This document shows positions 10,071 through 24,249 of a DNA stretch of 64,000 nt, one piece after another. The DNA lies in the NCBI GenBank assembly GCA_003864495.1, contig ML133420.1:3698331-3762330 (forward strand), in the 5' to 3' direction. This DNA comes from Nemopilema nomurai (lineage: Eukaryota > Cnidaria > Scyphozoa > Rhizostomeae > Rhizostomatidae). The translations under genes and the position numbers were made by a program. The notes below the pieces were generated by a model, which worked only from the letters and a program-made list of their open reading frames with translations, was not told the origin of the DNA and ran no database searches. How positions within the stretch are numbered: position 1 is the stretch's first letter; every line of letters begins with the position of its first letter.

Positions 10071-10682
10071 GCCCCTCTTTACCTATCTTAAAAACAAACC
10101 GATAAACACAGACAGACATTAGTGGCTGGGTCGTTCGTTCCTTCGTTCGTTCGTTCCTTCGTTCGTTCGTTCGTGTCATTTTCAATGTCATTGCCATTGC
10201 AAGTTTGTGCGTAATGTAGGATTATATTTGTAGCGTAGCATTCTTGTAGCAGTCATGGATTATTGTGGTGTGGATAAATTGCTTTGTCTCTCACTCTCAT
10301 ACATCTTATTATACCTTATTATATCTTATTATACCGCGAAAAGTTGTGTTTCATGATTGTGTTCGGGTCAGTTTTGGCGAAACAATTCAAACAATTCTTA
10401 AATTGACCATGGCTCCAGTCCAGATGCTGCTTGGATTCAGGCCTAATCTGTAGTAGTAGTAGTAGTAGTAGTAGCAGCAGCAGCAGCGCAGAAACATGGG
10501 CATGCTTCAGATGACTACGAGCGCTAACAAAGTCTCATCCCACCTCAGCCAGACAGCCACGACAGGCTGACCGGAACTCCACAGCTCGCTCTATAAAACG
10601 AAGATGGTGTGCGTGACTCCTTTCCCTCATGTGTCGAGCCACTCCTTCCACCAACCAGCCTCCCTTGCACCCTGGAAGAGTC

Positions 10683-10809
10683 ATACTTACCTGACGGGGA
10701 AGACAACGTGATCATGAAGGCGTTTCTTCCAGGGTGAGGCCCTTCCATTGCAGTTCGGTTGGGCTGACCCCTGCGATTACCCCAAACGTGGGTAACTCGA
10801 CCGTACAAT

Positions 10810-10845
<36 letters not shown>

Positions 10846-10847
10846 TC
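10683..10847 (+). ncRNA. U1: U1 snRNA, copy 6
   Basis: Identical to copy 1. The minisatellite has a 1-bp loss (near 11309) that is shared with unit 25. The TAGG tract, 11639-11775, is interrupted four times and lacks the usual GGTGG junction. Confidence 0.97.
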
Positions 10848-11959
10848 ACAAATGTTCAAGTCAAAGTCGTCTGCTACACAGGGGCCCTCATGCAGAATTG
10901 GACGTTTTGCCGCCCGCATTGTCTTGTCTTGTCACTGTCTTTGTCATCACCATCTTCAATGGCCTGCTCACCGCCGTTGCATTTGCCGTCCTCCTCTCTA
11001 CAATTTCTCCAGTCAACAACCGTGTGAAGAAAACTTGGCTCGCGTTAATTGTCATTAATTTCCCCCCTGTACGGGCAAGCAGGACAACACAAATGCAGCA
11101 TCATTCAATCAGGCACTGTTGGGCTGCATTTCTGCCCAAATCGTGCCTTACACTGTCTTGTTGCCTTGTTTGCAAGTTGCCTGTTGTGTTCACGCTCCGC
11201 ACCGTGTTGATTATAGATAGTTGTTTTCTACTGTCTTGATTTCAAGTTGGTTTATCTGCATCTAGGTGCGTGTCGTCGTTGGTGTCGTCGTTGGTGTCGT
11301 CGTTGGTGCGTCGTTGGTGCCGTCGTTGGTGCCGTCGTTGGTGCCGTCGTTGGTGCCGTCGTTGGTGTCGTCGTCCCGCCTCCAGCTATTCGCTTCTGCT
11401 GTGACTAGCAGGCTCTGCAGGCTGGGTCACCAGCTAGCCACAAAGACAGGCGCACTCGCAACGTGCGTAGGTGGGTAGAAAATTCTTCCTCTGCAACGGC
11501 TGTCTATCTTTCCTTCATTTGTGGGTGTTTATTACCACCGCTCAGCTCAGCTCAGTAAACCAAGTGTCTACGTCCTCTACGGCCATAATTGTGCAGCCTT
11601 GGTCTGTCATTGCCAACCGACGAGAAAGGCCTACTACGTAGGTAGGTAGGTAGGTAGGTAGAGGTAGGTAGGTAGGTAGGTAGGTAGGTAGGTAGGTAGG
11701 TAGGTAGGTAGGTAGGTAGGTAGGTAGGTAGGTAGGGTAGGTAGGTAGGTAGTAGGTAGGTAGGTAGGTAGGTAGCCGCTCTATTGGTTGTTGATTTGTT
11801 TACTGATTGATGTTTTGATGATTTGATTACTGATTACTGATTACCGATTTGTTGCTGATTGAGAAAGAACAATGAGGCAAGAGCAAAGGAGCCAGTCGTA
11901 GCCCCGCAAGCAACGAAGGAAGGTGGTGGAGAGTCTCAACTGCTTAAGGGATATTCGGT

Positions 11960-12142
11960 ATCGCTTCTCGGCCTTTTGGCTAAGATCAAGTGTAGTATCT
12001 GTTCTTATCAGCTTAATATCTGATATGCGCCCAAGGGCGCTCAAATATTAAACTGATTTTTGGAACTAGCTCGTCGGCATGAGGCTTGCCTCACCGCGAG
12101 CACGGGTTGCCCTGGCATTGCAGTACAGCCATGGGTGGCCCA
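11960..12142 (+). ncRNA. U2: U2 snRNA, copy 6
   Basis: Identical to copy 1, 1112 bp after its U1. Confidence 0.97.
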
Positions 12143-12754
12143 GCCCCTCTTTACCTATCTTAAAAACAAACCGATAAACACAGACAGACATTAGTGGCTG
12201 GGTCGTTCGTTCCTTCGTTCGTTCGTTCCTTCGTTCGTTCGTTCGTGTCATTTTCAATGTCATTGCCATTGCAAGTTTGTGCGTAATGTAGGATTATATT
12301 TGTAGCGTAGCATTCTTGTAGCAGTCATGGATTATTGTGGTGTGGATAAATTGCTTTGTCTCTCACTCTCATACATCTTATTATACCTTATTATATCTTA
12401 TTATACCGCGAAAAGTTGTGTTTCATGATTGTGTTCGGGTCAGTTTTGGCGAAACAATTCAAACAATTCTTAAATTGACCATGGCTCCAGTCCAGATGCT
12501 GCTTGGATTCAGGCCTAATCTGTAGTAGTAGTAGTAGTAGTAGTAGCAGCAGCAGCAGCGCAGAAACATGGGCATGCTTCAGATGACTACGAGCGCTAAC
12601 AAAGTCTCATCCCACCTCAGCCAGACAGCCACGACAGGCTGACCGGAACTCCACAGCTCGCTCTATAAAACGAAGATGGTGTGCGTGACTCCTTTCCCTC
12701 ATGTGTCGAGCCACTCCTTCCACCAACCAGCCTCCCTTGCACCCTGGAAGAGTC

Positions 12755-12881
12755 ATACTTACCTGACGGGGAAGACAACGTGATCATGAAGGCGTTTCTT
12801 CCAGGGTGAGGCCCTTCCATTGCAGTTCGGTTGGGCTGACCCCTGCGATTACCCCAAACGTGGGTAACTCGACCGTACAAT

Positions 12882-12917
<36 letters not shown>

Positions 12918-12919
12918 TC
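12755..12919 (+). ncRNA. U1: U1 snRNA, copy 7
   Basis: Identical to copy 1; the whole unit closely matches unit 2, including a 17-copy TAGG tract (13713-13780). Confidence 0.97.
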
Positions 12920-13967
12920 ACAAATGTTCAAGTCAAAGTCGTCTGCTACACAGGGGCCCTCATGCAGAATTGGACGTTTTGCCGCCCGCATTGTCTTGTC
13001 TTGTCACTGTCTTTGTCATCACCATCTTCAATGGCCTGCTCACCGCCGTTGCATTTGCCGTCCTCCTCTCTACAATTTCTCCAGTCAACAACCGTGTGAA
13101 GAAAACTTGGCTCGCGTTAATTGTCATTAATTTCCCCCCGTGTACGGGCAAGCAGGACAACACAAATGCAGCATCATTCAATCAGGCACTGTTGGGCTGC
13201 ATTTCTGCCCAAATCGTGCCTTACACTGTCTTGTTGCCTTGTTTGCAAGTTGCCTGTTGTGTTCACGCTCCGCACCGTGTTGATTATAGATAGTTGTTTT
13301 CTACTGTCTTGATTTCAAGTTGGTTTATCTGCATCTAGGTGCGTGTCGTCGTTGGTGTCGTCGTTGGTGTCGTCGTTGGTGCCGTCGTTGGTGCCGTCGT
13401 TGGTGCCGTCGTTGGTGCCGTCGTTGGTGCCGTCGTTGGTGTCGTCGTCCCGCCTCCAGCTATTCGCTTCTGCTGTGACTAGCAGGCTCTGCAGGCTGGG
13501 TCACCAGCTAGCCACAAAGACAGGCGCACTCGCAACGTGCGTAGGTGGGTAGAAAATTCTTCCTCTGCAACGGCTGTCTATCTTTCCTTCATTTGTGGGT
13601 GTTTATTACCACCGCTCAGCTCAGCTCAGTAAACCAAGTGTCTACGTCCTCTACGGCCATAATTGTGCAGCCTTGGTCTGTCATTGCCAACCGACGAGAA
13701 AGGCCTACTACGTAGGTAGGTAGGTAGGTAGGTAGGTAGGTAGGTAGGTAGGTAGGTAGGTAGGTAGGTAGGTAGGTAGGTGGCCGCTCTATTGGTTGTT
13801 GATTTGTTTACTGATTGATGTTTTGATGATTTGATTACTGATTACTGATTACCGATTTGTTGCTGATTGAGAAAGAACAATGAGGCAAGAGCAAAGGAGC
13901 CAGTCGTAGCCCCGCAAGCAACGAAGGAAGGTGGTGGAGAGTCTCAACTGCTTAAGGGATATTCGGT

Positions 13968-14150
13968 ATCGCTTCTCGGCCTTTTGGCTAAGATCAAGTG
14001 TAGTATCTGTTCTTATCAGCTTAATATCTGATATGCGCCCAAGGGCGCTCAAATATTAAACTGATTTTTGGAACTAGCTCGTCGGCATGAGGCTTGCCTC
14101 ACCGCGAGCACGGGTTGCCCTGGCATTGCAGTACAGCCATGGGTGGCCCA
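13968..14150 (+). ncRNA. U2: U2 snRNA, copy 7
   Basis: Identical to copy 1, 1048 bp after its U1. Confidence 0.97.
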
Positions 14151-14762
14151 GCCCCTCTTTACCTATCTTAAAAACAAACCGATAAACACAGACAGACATT
14201 AGTGGCTGGGTCGTTCGTTCCTTCGTTCGTTCGTTCCTTCGTTCGTTCGTTCGTGTCATTTTCAATGTCATTGCCATTGCAAGTTTGTGCGTAATGTAGG
14301 ATTATATTTGTAGCGTAGCATTCTTGTAGCAGTCATGGATTATTGTGGTGTGGATAAATTGCTTTGTCTCTCACTCTCATACATCTTATTATACCTTATT
14401 ATATCTTATTATACCGCGAAAAGTTGTGTTTCATGATTGTGTTCGGGTCAGTTTTGGCGAAACAATTCAAACAATTCTTAAATTGACCATGGCTCCAGTC
14501 CAGATGCTGCTTGGATTCAGGCCTAATCTGTAGTAGTAGTAGTAGTAGTAGTAGCAGCAGCAGCAGCGCAGAAACATGGGCATGCTTCAGATGACTACGA
14601 GCGCTAACAAAGTCTCATCCCACCTCAGCCAGACAGCCACGACAGGCTGACCGGAACTCCACAGCTCGCTCTATAAAACGAAGATGGTGTGCGTGACTCC
14701 TTTCCCTCATGTGTCGAGCCACTCCTTCCACCAACCAGCCTCCCTTGCACCCTGGAAGAGTC

Positions 14763-14889
14763 ATACTTACCTGACGGGGAAGACAACGTGATCATGAAGG
14801 CGTTTCTTCCAGGGTGAGGCCCTTCCATTGCAGTTCGGTTGGGCTGACCCCTGCGATTACCCCAAACGTGGGTAACTCGACCGTACAAT

Positions 14890-14925
<36 letters not shown>

Positions 14926-14927
14926 TC
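14763..14927 (+). ncRNA. U1: U1 snRNA, copy 8
   Basis: Identical to copy 1; TAGG tract 15721-15792 (18 copies). Confidence 0.97.
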
Positions 14928-15979
14928 ACAAATGTTCAAGTCAAAGTCGTCTGCTACACAGGGGCCCTCATGCAGAATTGGACGTTTTGCCGCCCGCATT
15001 GTCTTGTCTTGTCACTGTCTTTGTCATCACCATCTTCAATGGCCTGCTCACCGCCGTTGCATTTGCCGTCCTCCTCTCTACAATTTCTCCAGTCAACAAC
15101 CGTGTGAAGAAAACTTGGCTCGCGTTAATTGTCATTAATTTCCCCCCGTGTACGGGCAAGCAGGACAACACAAATGCAGCATCATTCAATCAGGCACTGT
15201 TGGGCTGCATTTCTGCCCAAATCGTGCCTTACACTGTCTTGTTGCCTTGTTTGCAAGTTGCCTGTTGTGTTCACGCTCCGCACCGTGTTGATTATAGATA
15301 GTTGTTTTCTACTGTCTTGATTTCAAGTTGGTTTATCTGCATCTAGGTGCGTGTCGTCGTTGGTGTCGTCGTTGGTGTCGTCGTTGGTGCCGTCGTTGGT
15401 GCCGTCGTTGGTGCCGTCGTTGGTGCCGTCGTTGGTGCCGTCGTTGGTGTCGTCGTCCCGCCTCCAGCTATTCGCTTCTGCTGTGACTAGCAGGCTCTGC
15501 AGGCTGGGTCACCAGCTAGCCACAAAGACAGGCGCACTCGCAACGTGCGTAGGTGGGTAGAAAATTCTTCCTCTGCAACGGCTGTCTATCTTTCCTTCAT
15601 TTGTGGGTGTTTATTACCACCGCTCAGCTCAGCTCAGTAAACCAAGTGTCTACGTCCTCTACGGCCATAATTGTGCAGCCTTGGTCTGTCATTGCCAACC
15701 GACGAGAAAGGCCTACTACGTAGGTAGGTAGGTAGGTAGGTAGGTAGGTAGGTAGGTAGGTAGGTAGGTAGGTAGGTAGGTAGGTAGGTAGGTGGCCGCT
15801 CTATTGGTTGTTGATTTGTTTACTGATTGATGTTTTGATGATTTGATTACTGATTACTGATTACCGATTTGTTGCTGATTGAGAAAGAACAATGAGGCAA
15901 GAGCAAAGGAGCCAGTCGTAGCCCCGCAAGCAACGAAGGAAGGTGGTGGAGAGTCTCAACTGCTTAAGGGATATTCGGT

Positions 15980-16162
15980 ATCGCTTCTCGGCCTTTTGGC
16001 TAAGATCAAGTGTAGTATCTGTTCTTATCAGCTTAATATCTGATATGCGCCCAAGGGCGCTCAAATATTAAACTGATTTTTGGAACTAGCTCGTCGGCAT
16101 GAGGCTTGCCTCACCGCGAGCACGGGTTGCCCTGGCATTGCAGTACAGCCATGGGTGGCCCA
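15980..16162 (+). ncRNA. U2: U2 snRNA, copy 8
   Basis: Identical to copy 1, 1052 bp after its U1. Confidence 0.97.
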
Positions 16163-16774
16163 GCCCCTCTTTACCTATCTTAAAAACAAACCGATAAACA
16201 CAGACAGACATTAGTGGCTGGGTCGTTCGTTCCTTCGTTCGTTCGTTCCTTCGTTCGTTCGTTCGTGTCATTTTCAATGTCATTGCCATTGCAAGTTTGT
16301 GCGTAATGTAGGATTATATTTGTAGCGTAGCATTCTTGTAGCAGTCATGGATTATTGTGGTGTGGATAAATTGCTTTGTCTCTCACTCTCATACATCTTA
16401 TTATACCTTATTATATCTTATTATACCGCGAAAAGTTGTGTTTCATGATTGTGTTCGGGTCAGTTTTGGCGAAACAATTCAAACAATTCTTAAATTGACC
16501 ATGGCTCCAGTCCAGATGCTGCTTGGATTCAGGCCTAATCTGTAGTAGTAGTAGTAGTAGTAGTAGCAGCAGCAGCAGCGCAGAAACATGGGCATGCTTC
16601 AGATGACTACGAGCGCTAACAAAGTCTCATCCCACCTCAGCCAGACAGCCACGACAGGCTGACCGGAACTCCACAGCTCGCTCTATAAAACGAAGATGGT
16701 GTGCGTGACTCCTTTCCCTCATGTGTCGAGCCACTCCTTCCACCAACCAGCCTCCCTTGCACCCTGGAAGAGTC

Positions 16775-16901
16775 ATACTTACCTGACGGGGAAGACAACG
16801 TGATCATGAAGGCGTTTCTTCCAGGGTGAGGCCCTTCCATTGCAGTTCGGTTGGGCTGACCCCTGCGATTACCCCAAACGTGGGTAACTCGACCGTACAA
16901 T

Positions 16902-16937
<36 letters not shown>

Positions 16938-16939
16938 TC
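16775..16939 (+). ncRNA. U1: U1 snRNA, copy 9
   Basis: Identical to copy 1. The TAGG tract 17733-17894 is long (162 bp) with three interruptions. Confidence 0.97.
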
Positions 16940-18081
16940 ACAAATGTTCAAGTCAAAGTCGTCTGCTACACAGGGGCCCTCATGCAGAATTGGACGTTTT
17001 GCCGCCCGCATTGTCTTGTCTTGTCACTGTCTTTGTCATCACCATCTTCAATGGCCTGCTCACCGCCGTTGCATTTGCCGTCCTCCTCTCTACAATTTCT
17101 CCAGTCAACAACCGTGTGAAGAAAACTTGGCTCGCGTTAATTGTCATTAATTTCCCCCCGTGTACGGGCAAGCAGGACAACACAAATGCAGCATCATTCA
17201 ATCAGGCACTGTTGGGCTGCATTTCTGCCCAAATCGTGCCTTACACTGTCTTGTTGCCTTGTTTGCAAGTTGCCTGTTGTGTTCACGCTCCGCACCGTGT
17301 TGATTATAGATAGTTGTTTTCTACTGTCTTGATTTCAAGTTGGTTTATCTGCATCTAGGTGCGTGTCGTCGTTGGTGTCGTCGTTGGTGTCGTCGTTGGT
17401 GCCGTCGTTGGTGCCGTCGTTGGTGCCGTCGTTGGTGCCGTCGTTGGTGCCGTCGTTGGTGTCGTCGTCCCGCCTCCAGCTATTCGCTTCTGCTGTGACT
17501 AGCAGGCTCTGCAGGCTGGGTCACCAGCTAGCCACAAAGACAGGCGCACTCGCAACGTGCGTAGGTGGGTAGAAAATTCTTCCTCTGCAACGGCTGTCTA
17601 TCTTTCCTTCATTTGTGGGTGTTTATTACCACCGCTCAGCTCAGCTCAGTAAACCAAGTGTCTACGTCCTCTACGGCCATAATTGTGCAGCCTTGGTCTG
17701 TCATTGCCAACCGACGAGAAAGGCCTACTACGTAGGTAGGTAGGTAGGTAGGTAGGTAGGTAGGTAGGTAGTAGGTAGGTAGGTAGGGTAGGTAGGTAGG
17801 TAGGTAGGTAGGTAGGTAGGTAGGTAGGTAGGTAGGTAGGTAGGTAGGTAGGTAGGTAGGTATAGGTAGGTAGGTAGGTAGGTAGGTAGGTAGGTGGCCG
17901 CTCTATTGGTTGTTGATTTGTTTACTGATTGATGTTTTGATGATTTGATTACTGATTACTGATTACCGATTTGTTGCTGATTGAGAAAGAACAATGAGGC
18001 AAGAGCAAAGGAGCCAGTCGTAGCCCCGCAAGCAACGAAGGAAGGTGGTGGAGAGTCTCAACTGCTTAAGGGATATTCGGT

Positions 18082-18264
18082 ATCGCTTCTCGGCCTTTTG
18101 GCTAAGATCAAGTGTAGTATCTGTTCTTATCAGCTTAATATCTGATATGCGCCCAAGGGCGCTCAAATATTAAACTGATTTTTGGAACTAGCTCGTCGGC
18201 ATGAGGCTTGCCTCACCGCGAGCACGGGTTGCCCTGGCATTGCAGTACAGCCATGGGTGGCCCA
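18082..18264 (+). ncRNA. U2: U2 snRNA, copy 9
   Basis: Identical to copy 1, 1142 bp after its U1. Confidence 0.97.
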
Positions 18265-18876
18265 GCCCCTCTTTACCTATCTTAAAAACAAACCGATAAA
18301 CACAGACAGACATTAGTGGCTGGGTCGTTCGTTCCTTCGTTCGTTCGTTCCTTCGTTCGTTCGTTCGTGTCATTTTCAATGTCATTGCCATTGCAAGTTT
18401 GTGCGTAATGTAGGATTATATTTGTAGCGTAGCATTCTTGTAGCAGTCATGGATTATTGTGGTGTGGATAAATTGCTTTGTCTCTCACTCTCATACATCT
18501 TATTATGCCTTATTATATCTTATTATACCGCGAAAAGTTGTGTTTCATGATTGTGTTCGGGTCAGTTTTGGCGAAACAATTCAAACAATTCTTAAATTGA
18601 CCATGGCTCCAGTCCAGATGCTGCTTGGATTCAGGCCTAACCTGTAGTAGTAGTAGTAGTAGTAGTAGCAGCAGCAGCAGCGCAGAAACATGGGCATGCT
18701 TCAGATGACTACGAGCGCTAACAAAGTCTCATCCCACCTCAGCCAGACAGCCACGACAGGCTGACCGGAACTCCACAGCTCGCTCTATAAAACGAAGATG
18801 GTGTGCGTGACTCCTTTCCCTCATGTGTCGAGCCACTCCTTCCACCAACCAGCCTCCCTTGCACCCTGGAAGAGTC

Positions 18877-19003
18877 ATACTTACCTGACGGGGAAGACAA
18901 CGTGATCATGAAGGCGTTTCTTCCAGGGTGAGGCCCTTCCATTGCAGTTCGGTTGGGCTGACCCCTGCGATTACCCCAAACGTGGGTAACTCGACCGTAC
19001 AAT

Positions 19004-19039
<36 letters not shown>

Positions 19040-19041
19040 TC
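18877..19041 (+). ncRNA. U1: U1 snRNA, copy 10
   Basis: RNA identical to copy 1. Its flanks carry the TTATGCC and AACCTG spacer variants (18504-18510 and about 18640) also seen in units 19-23, and a unique rearrangement about 70 bp after the gene (CATTGATTG near 19112). TAGG tract 19833-19973, interrupted. Confidence 0.97.
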
Positions 19042-20160
19042 ACAAATGTTCAAGTCAAAGTCGTCTGCTACACAGGGGCCCTCATGCAGAATTGGACGTT
19101 TTGCCGCCCGCATTGATTGTCTTGTCACTGTCTTTGTCATCACCATCTTCAATGGCCTGCTCACCGCCGTTGCATTTGCCGTCCTCCTCTCTACAATTTC
19201 TCCAGTCAACAACCGTGTGAAGAAAACTTGGCTCGCGTTAATTGTCATTAATTTCCCCCGTGTACGGGCAAGCAGGACAACACAAATGCAGCATCATTCA
19301 ATCAGGCACTGTTGGGCTGCATTTCTGCCCAAATCGTGCCTTACACTGTCTTGTTGCCTTGTTTGCAAGTTGCCTGTTGTGTTCACGCTCCGCACCGTGT
19401 TGATTATAGATAGTTGTTTTCTACTGTCTTGATTTCAAGTTGGTTTATCTGCATCTAGGTGCGTGTCGTCGTTGGTGTCGTCGTTGGTGTCGTCGTTGGT
19501 GCCGTCGTTGGTGCCGTCGTTGGTGCCGTCGTTGGTGCCGTCGTTGGTGCCGTCGTTGGTGTCGTCGTCCCGCCTCCAGCTATTCGCTTCTGCTGTGACT
19601 AGCAGGCTCTGCAGGCTGGGTCACCAGCTAGCCACAAAGACAGGCGCACTCGCAACGTGCGTAGGTGGGTAGAAAATTCTTCCTCTGCAACGGCTGTCTA
19701 TCTTTCCTTCATTTGTGGGTGTTTATTACCACCGCTCAGCTCAGCTCAGTAAACCAAGTGTCTACGTCCTCTACGGCCATAATTGTGCAGCCTTGGTCTG
19801 TCATTGCCAACCGACGAGAAAGGCCTACTACGTAGGTAGGTAGGTAGGTAGGTAGGTAGGTAGGTAGGTAGGTAGGTAGGGTAGGTAGTAGGTAGGTAGG
19901 TAGGTAGGTAGGTAGGTAGGTAGGTAGGTAGGTAGGTAGGTAGGTAGGTAGGTAGGTAGGTAGGTAGGTAGGGTGGCCGCTCTATTGGTTGTTGATTTGT
20001 TTACTGATTGATGTTTTGATGATTTGATTACTGATTACTGATTACCGATTTGTTGCTGATTGAGAAAGAACAATGAGGCAAGAGCAAAGGAGCCAGTCGT
20101 AGCCCCGCAAGCAACGAAGGAAGGTGGTGGAGAGTCTCAACTGCTTAAGGGATATTCGGT

Positions 20161-20343
20161 ATCGCTTCTCGGCCTTTTGGCTAAGATCAAGTGTAGTATC
20201 TGTTCTTATCAGCTTAATATCTGATATGCGCCCAAGGGCGCTCAAATATTAAACTGATTTTTGGAACTAGCTCGTCGGCATGAGGCTTGCCTCACCGCGA
20301 GCACGGGTTGCCCTGGCATTGCAGTACAGCCATGGGTGGCCCA
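20161..20343 (+). ncRNA. U2: U2 snRNA, copy 10
   Basis: Identical to copy 1, 1119 bp after its U1. Confidence 0.97.
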
Positions 20344-20955
20344 GCCCCTCTTTACCTATCTTAAAAACAAACCGATAAACACAGACAGACATTAGTGGCT
20401 GGGTCGTTCGTTCCTTCGTTCGTTCGTTCCTTCGTTCGTTCGTTCGTGTCATTTTCAATGTCATTGCCATTGCAAGTTTGTGCGTAATGTAGGATTATAT
20501 TTGTAGCGTAGCATTCTTGTAGCAGTCATGGATTATTGTGGTGTGGATAAATTGCTTTGTCTCTCACTCTCATACATCTTATTATGCCTTATTATATCTT
20601 ATTATACCGCGAAAAGTTGTGTTTCATGATTGTGTTCGGGTCAGTTTTGGCGAAACAATTCAAACAATTCTTAAATTGACCATGGCTCCAGTCCAGATGC
20701 TGCTTGGATTCAGGCCTAATCTGTAGTAGTAGTAGTAGTAGTAGTAGCAGCAGCAGCAGCGCAGAAACATGGGCATGCTTCAGATGACTACGAGCGCTAA
20801 CAAAGTCTCATCCCACCTCAGCCAGACAGCCACGACAGGCTGACCGGAACTCCACAGCTCGCTCTATAAAACGAAGATGGTGTGCGTGACTCCTTTCCCT
20901 CATGTGTCGAGCCACTCCTTCCACCAACCAGCCTCCCTTGCACCCTGGAAGAGTC

Positions 20956-21082
20956 ATACTTACCTGACGGGGAAGACAACGTGATCATGAAGGCGTTTCT
21001 TCCAGGGTGAGGCCCTTCCATTGCAGTTCGGTTGGGCTGACCCCTGCGATTACCCCAAACGTGGGTAACTCGACCGTACAAT

Positions 21083-21118
<36 letters not shown>

Positions 21119-21120
21119 TC
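20956..21120 (+). ncRNA. U1: U1 snRNA, copy 11
   Basis: Identical to copy 1. It has the upstream TTATGCC variant but not AACCTG. TAGG tract 21914-22036 with one interruption. Confidence 0.97.
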
Positions 21121-22223
21121 ACAAATGTTCAAGTCAAAGTCGTCTGCTACACAGGGGCCCTCATGCAGAATTGGACGTTTTGCCGCCCGCATTGTCTTGT
21201 CTTGTCACTGTCTTTGTCATCACCATCTTCAATGGCCTGCTCACCGCCGTTGCATTTGCCGTCCTCCTCTCTACAATTTCTCCAGTCAACAACCGTGTGA
21301 AGAAAACTTGGCTCGCGTTAATTGTCATTAATTTCCCCCCGTGTACGGGCAAGCAGGACAACACAAATGCAGCATCATTCAATCAGGCACTGTTGGGCTG
21401 CATTTCTGCCCAAATCGTGCCTTACACTGTCTTGTTGCCTTGTTTGCAAGTTGCCTGTTGTGTTCACGCTCCGCACCGTGTTGATTATAGATAGTTGTTT
21501 TCTACTGTCTTGATTTCAAGTTGGTTTATCTGCATCTAGGTGCGTGTCGTCGTTGGTGTCGTCGTTGGTGTCGTCGTTGGTGCCGTCGTTGGTGCCGTCG
21601 TTGGTGCCGTCGTTGGTGCCGTCGTTGGTGCCGTCGTTGGTGTCGTCGTCCCGCCTCCAGCTATTCGCTTCTGCTGTGACTAGCAGGCTCTGCAGGCTGG
21701 GTCACCAGCTAGCCACAAAGACAGGCGCACTCGCAACGTGCGTAGGTGGGTAGAAAATTCTTCCTCTGCAACGGCTGTCTATCTTTCCTTCATTTGTGGG
21801 TGTTTATTACCACCGCTCAGCTCAGCTCAGTAAACCAAGTGTCTACGTCCTCTACGGCCATAATTGTGCAGCCTTGGTCTGTCATTGCCAACCGACGAGA
21901 AAGGCCTACTACGTAGGTAGGTAGGTAGGTAGGTAGGTAGGTAGGTAGGTAGGTAGGTAGTAGGTAGGTAGGTAGGTAGGTAGGTAGGTAGGTAGGTAGG
22001 TAGGTAGGTAGGTAGGTAGGTAGGTAGGTAGGTAGGTGGCCGCTCTATTGGTTGTTGATTTGTTTACTGATTGATGTTTTGATGATTTGATTACTGATTA
22101 CTGATTACCGATTTGTTGCTGATTGAGAAAGAACAATGAGGCAAGAGCAAAGGAGCCAGTCGTAGCCCCGCAAGCAACGAAGGAAGGTGGTGGAGAGTCT
22201 CAACTGCTTAAGGGATATTCGGT

Positions 22224-22406
22224 ATCGCTTCTCGGCCTTTTGGCTAAGATCAAGTGTAGTATCTGTTCTTATCAGCTTAATATCTGATATGCGCCCAAGG
22301 GCGCTCAAATATTAAACTGATTTTTGGAACTAGCTCGTCGGCATGAGGCTTGCCTCACCGCGAGCACGGGTTGCCCTGGCATTGCAGTACAGCCATGGGT
22401 GGCCCA
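22224..22406 (+). ncRNA. U2: U2 snRNA, copy 11
   Basis: Identical to copy 1, 1103 bp after its U1. Confidence 0.97.
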
Positions 22407-23018
22407 GCCCCTCTTTACCTATCTTAAAAACAAACCGATAAACACAGACAGACATTAGTGGCTGGGTCGTTCGTTCCTTCGTTCGTTCGTTCCTTCGTTC
22501 GTTCGTTCGTGTCATTTTCAATGTCATTGCCATTGCAAGTTTGTGCGTAATGTAGGATTATATTTGTAGCGTAGCATTCTTGTAGCAGTCATGGATTATT
22601 GTGGTGTGGATAAATTGCTTTGTCTCTCACTCTCATACATCTTATTATACCTTATTATATCTTATTATACCGCGAAAAGTTGTGTTTCATGATTGTGTTC
22701 GGGTCAGTTTTGGCGAAACAATTCAAACAATTCTTAAATTGACCATGGCTCCAGTCCAGATGCTGCTTGGATTCAGGCCTAACCTGTAGTAGTAGTAGTA
22801 GTAGTAGTAGCAGCAGCAGCAGCGCAGAAACATGGGCATGCTTCAGATGACTACGAGCGCTAACAAAGTCTCATCCCACCTCAGCCAGACAGCCACGACA
22901 GGCTGACCGGAACTCCACAGCTCGCTCTATAAAACGAAGATGGTGTGCGTGACTCCTTTCCCTCATGTGTCGAGCCACTCCTTCCACCAACCAGCCTCCC
23001 TTGCACCCTGGAAGAGTC

Positions 23019-23145
23019 ATACTTACCTGACGGGGAAGACAACGTGATCATGAAGGCGTTTCTTCCAGGGTGAGGCCCTTCCATTGCAGTTCGGTTGGGC
23101 TGACCCCTGCGATTACCCCAAACGTGGGTAACTCGACCGTACAAT

Positions 23146-23181
<36 letters not shown>

Positions 23182-23183
23182 TC
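23019..23183 (+). ncRNA. U1: U1 snRNA, copy 12
   Basis: Identical to copy 1. The flank has AACCTG upstream, a short loss near 23250, and CTATTCTTC (2 bases lost, near 23727) shared with unit 18. TAGG tract 23974-24062. Confidence 0.97.
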
Positions 23184-24249
23184 ACAAATGTTCAAGTCAA
23201 AGTCGTCTGCTACACAGGGGCCCTCATGCAGAATTGGACGTTTTGCCGCCCCATTGTCTTGTCTTGTCACTGTCTTTGTCATCACCATCTTCAATGGCCT
23301 GCTCACCGCCGTTGCATTTGCCGTCCTCCTCTCTACAATTTCTCCAGTCAACAACCGTGTGAAGAAAACTTGGCTCGCGTTAATTGTCATTAATTTCCCC
23401 CCGTGTACGGGCAAGCAGGACAACACAAATGCAGCATCATTCAATCAGGCACTGTTGGGCTGCATTTCTGCCCAAATCGTGCCTTACACTGTCTTGTTGC
23501 CTTGTTTGCAAGTTGCCTGTTGTGTTCACGCTCCGCACCGTGTTGATTATAGATAGTTGTTTTCTACTGTCTTGATTTCAAGTTGGTTTATCTGCATCTA
23601 GGTGCGTGTCGTCGTTGGTGTCGTCGTTGGTGTCGTCGTTGGTGCCGTCGTTGGTGCCGTCGTTGGTGCCGTCGTTGGTGCCGTCGTTGGTGCCGTCGTT
23701 GGTGTCGTCGTCCCGCCTCCAGCTATTCTTCTGCTGTGACTAGCAGGCTCTGCAGGCTGGGTCACCAGCTAGCCACAAAGACAGGCGCACTCGCAACGTG
23801 CGTAGGTGGGTAGAAAATTCTTCCTCTGCAACGGCTGTCTATCTTTCCTTCATTTGTGGGTGTTTATTACCACCGCTCAGCTCAGCTCAGTAAACCAAGT
23901 GTCTACGTCCTCTACGGCCATAATTGTGCAGCCTTGGTCTGTCATTGCCAACCGACGAGAAAGGCCTACTACGTAGGTAGGTAGGTAGGTAGGTAGGTAG
24001 GTAGGTAGGTAGGTAGGTAGGTAGGTAGGGTAGGTAGGTAGGTAGGTAGGTAGGTAGGTAGGTGGCCGCTCTATTGGTTGTTGATTTGTTTACTGATTGA
24101 TGTTTTGATGATTTGATTACTGATTACTGATTACCGATTTGTTGCTGATTGAGAAAGAACAATGAGGCAAGAGCAAAGGAGCCAGTCGTAGCCCCGCAAG
24201 CAACGAAGGAAGGTGGTGGAGAGTCTCAACTGCTTAAGGGATATTCGGT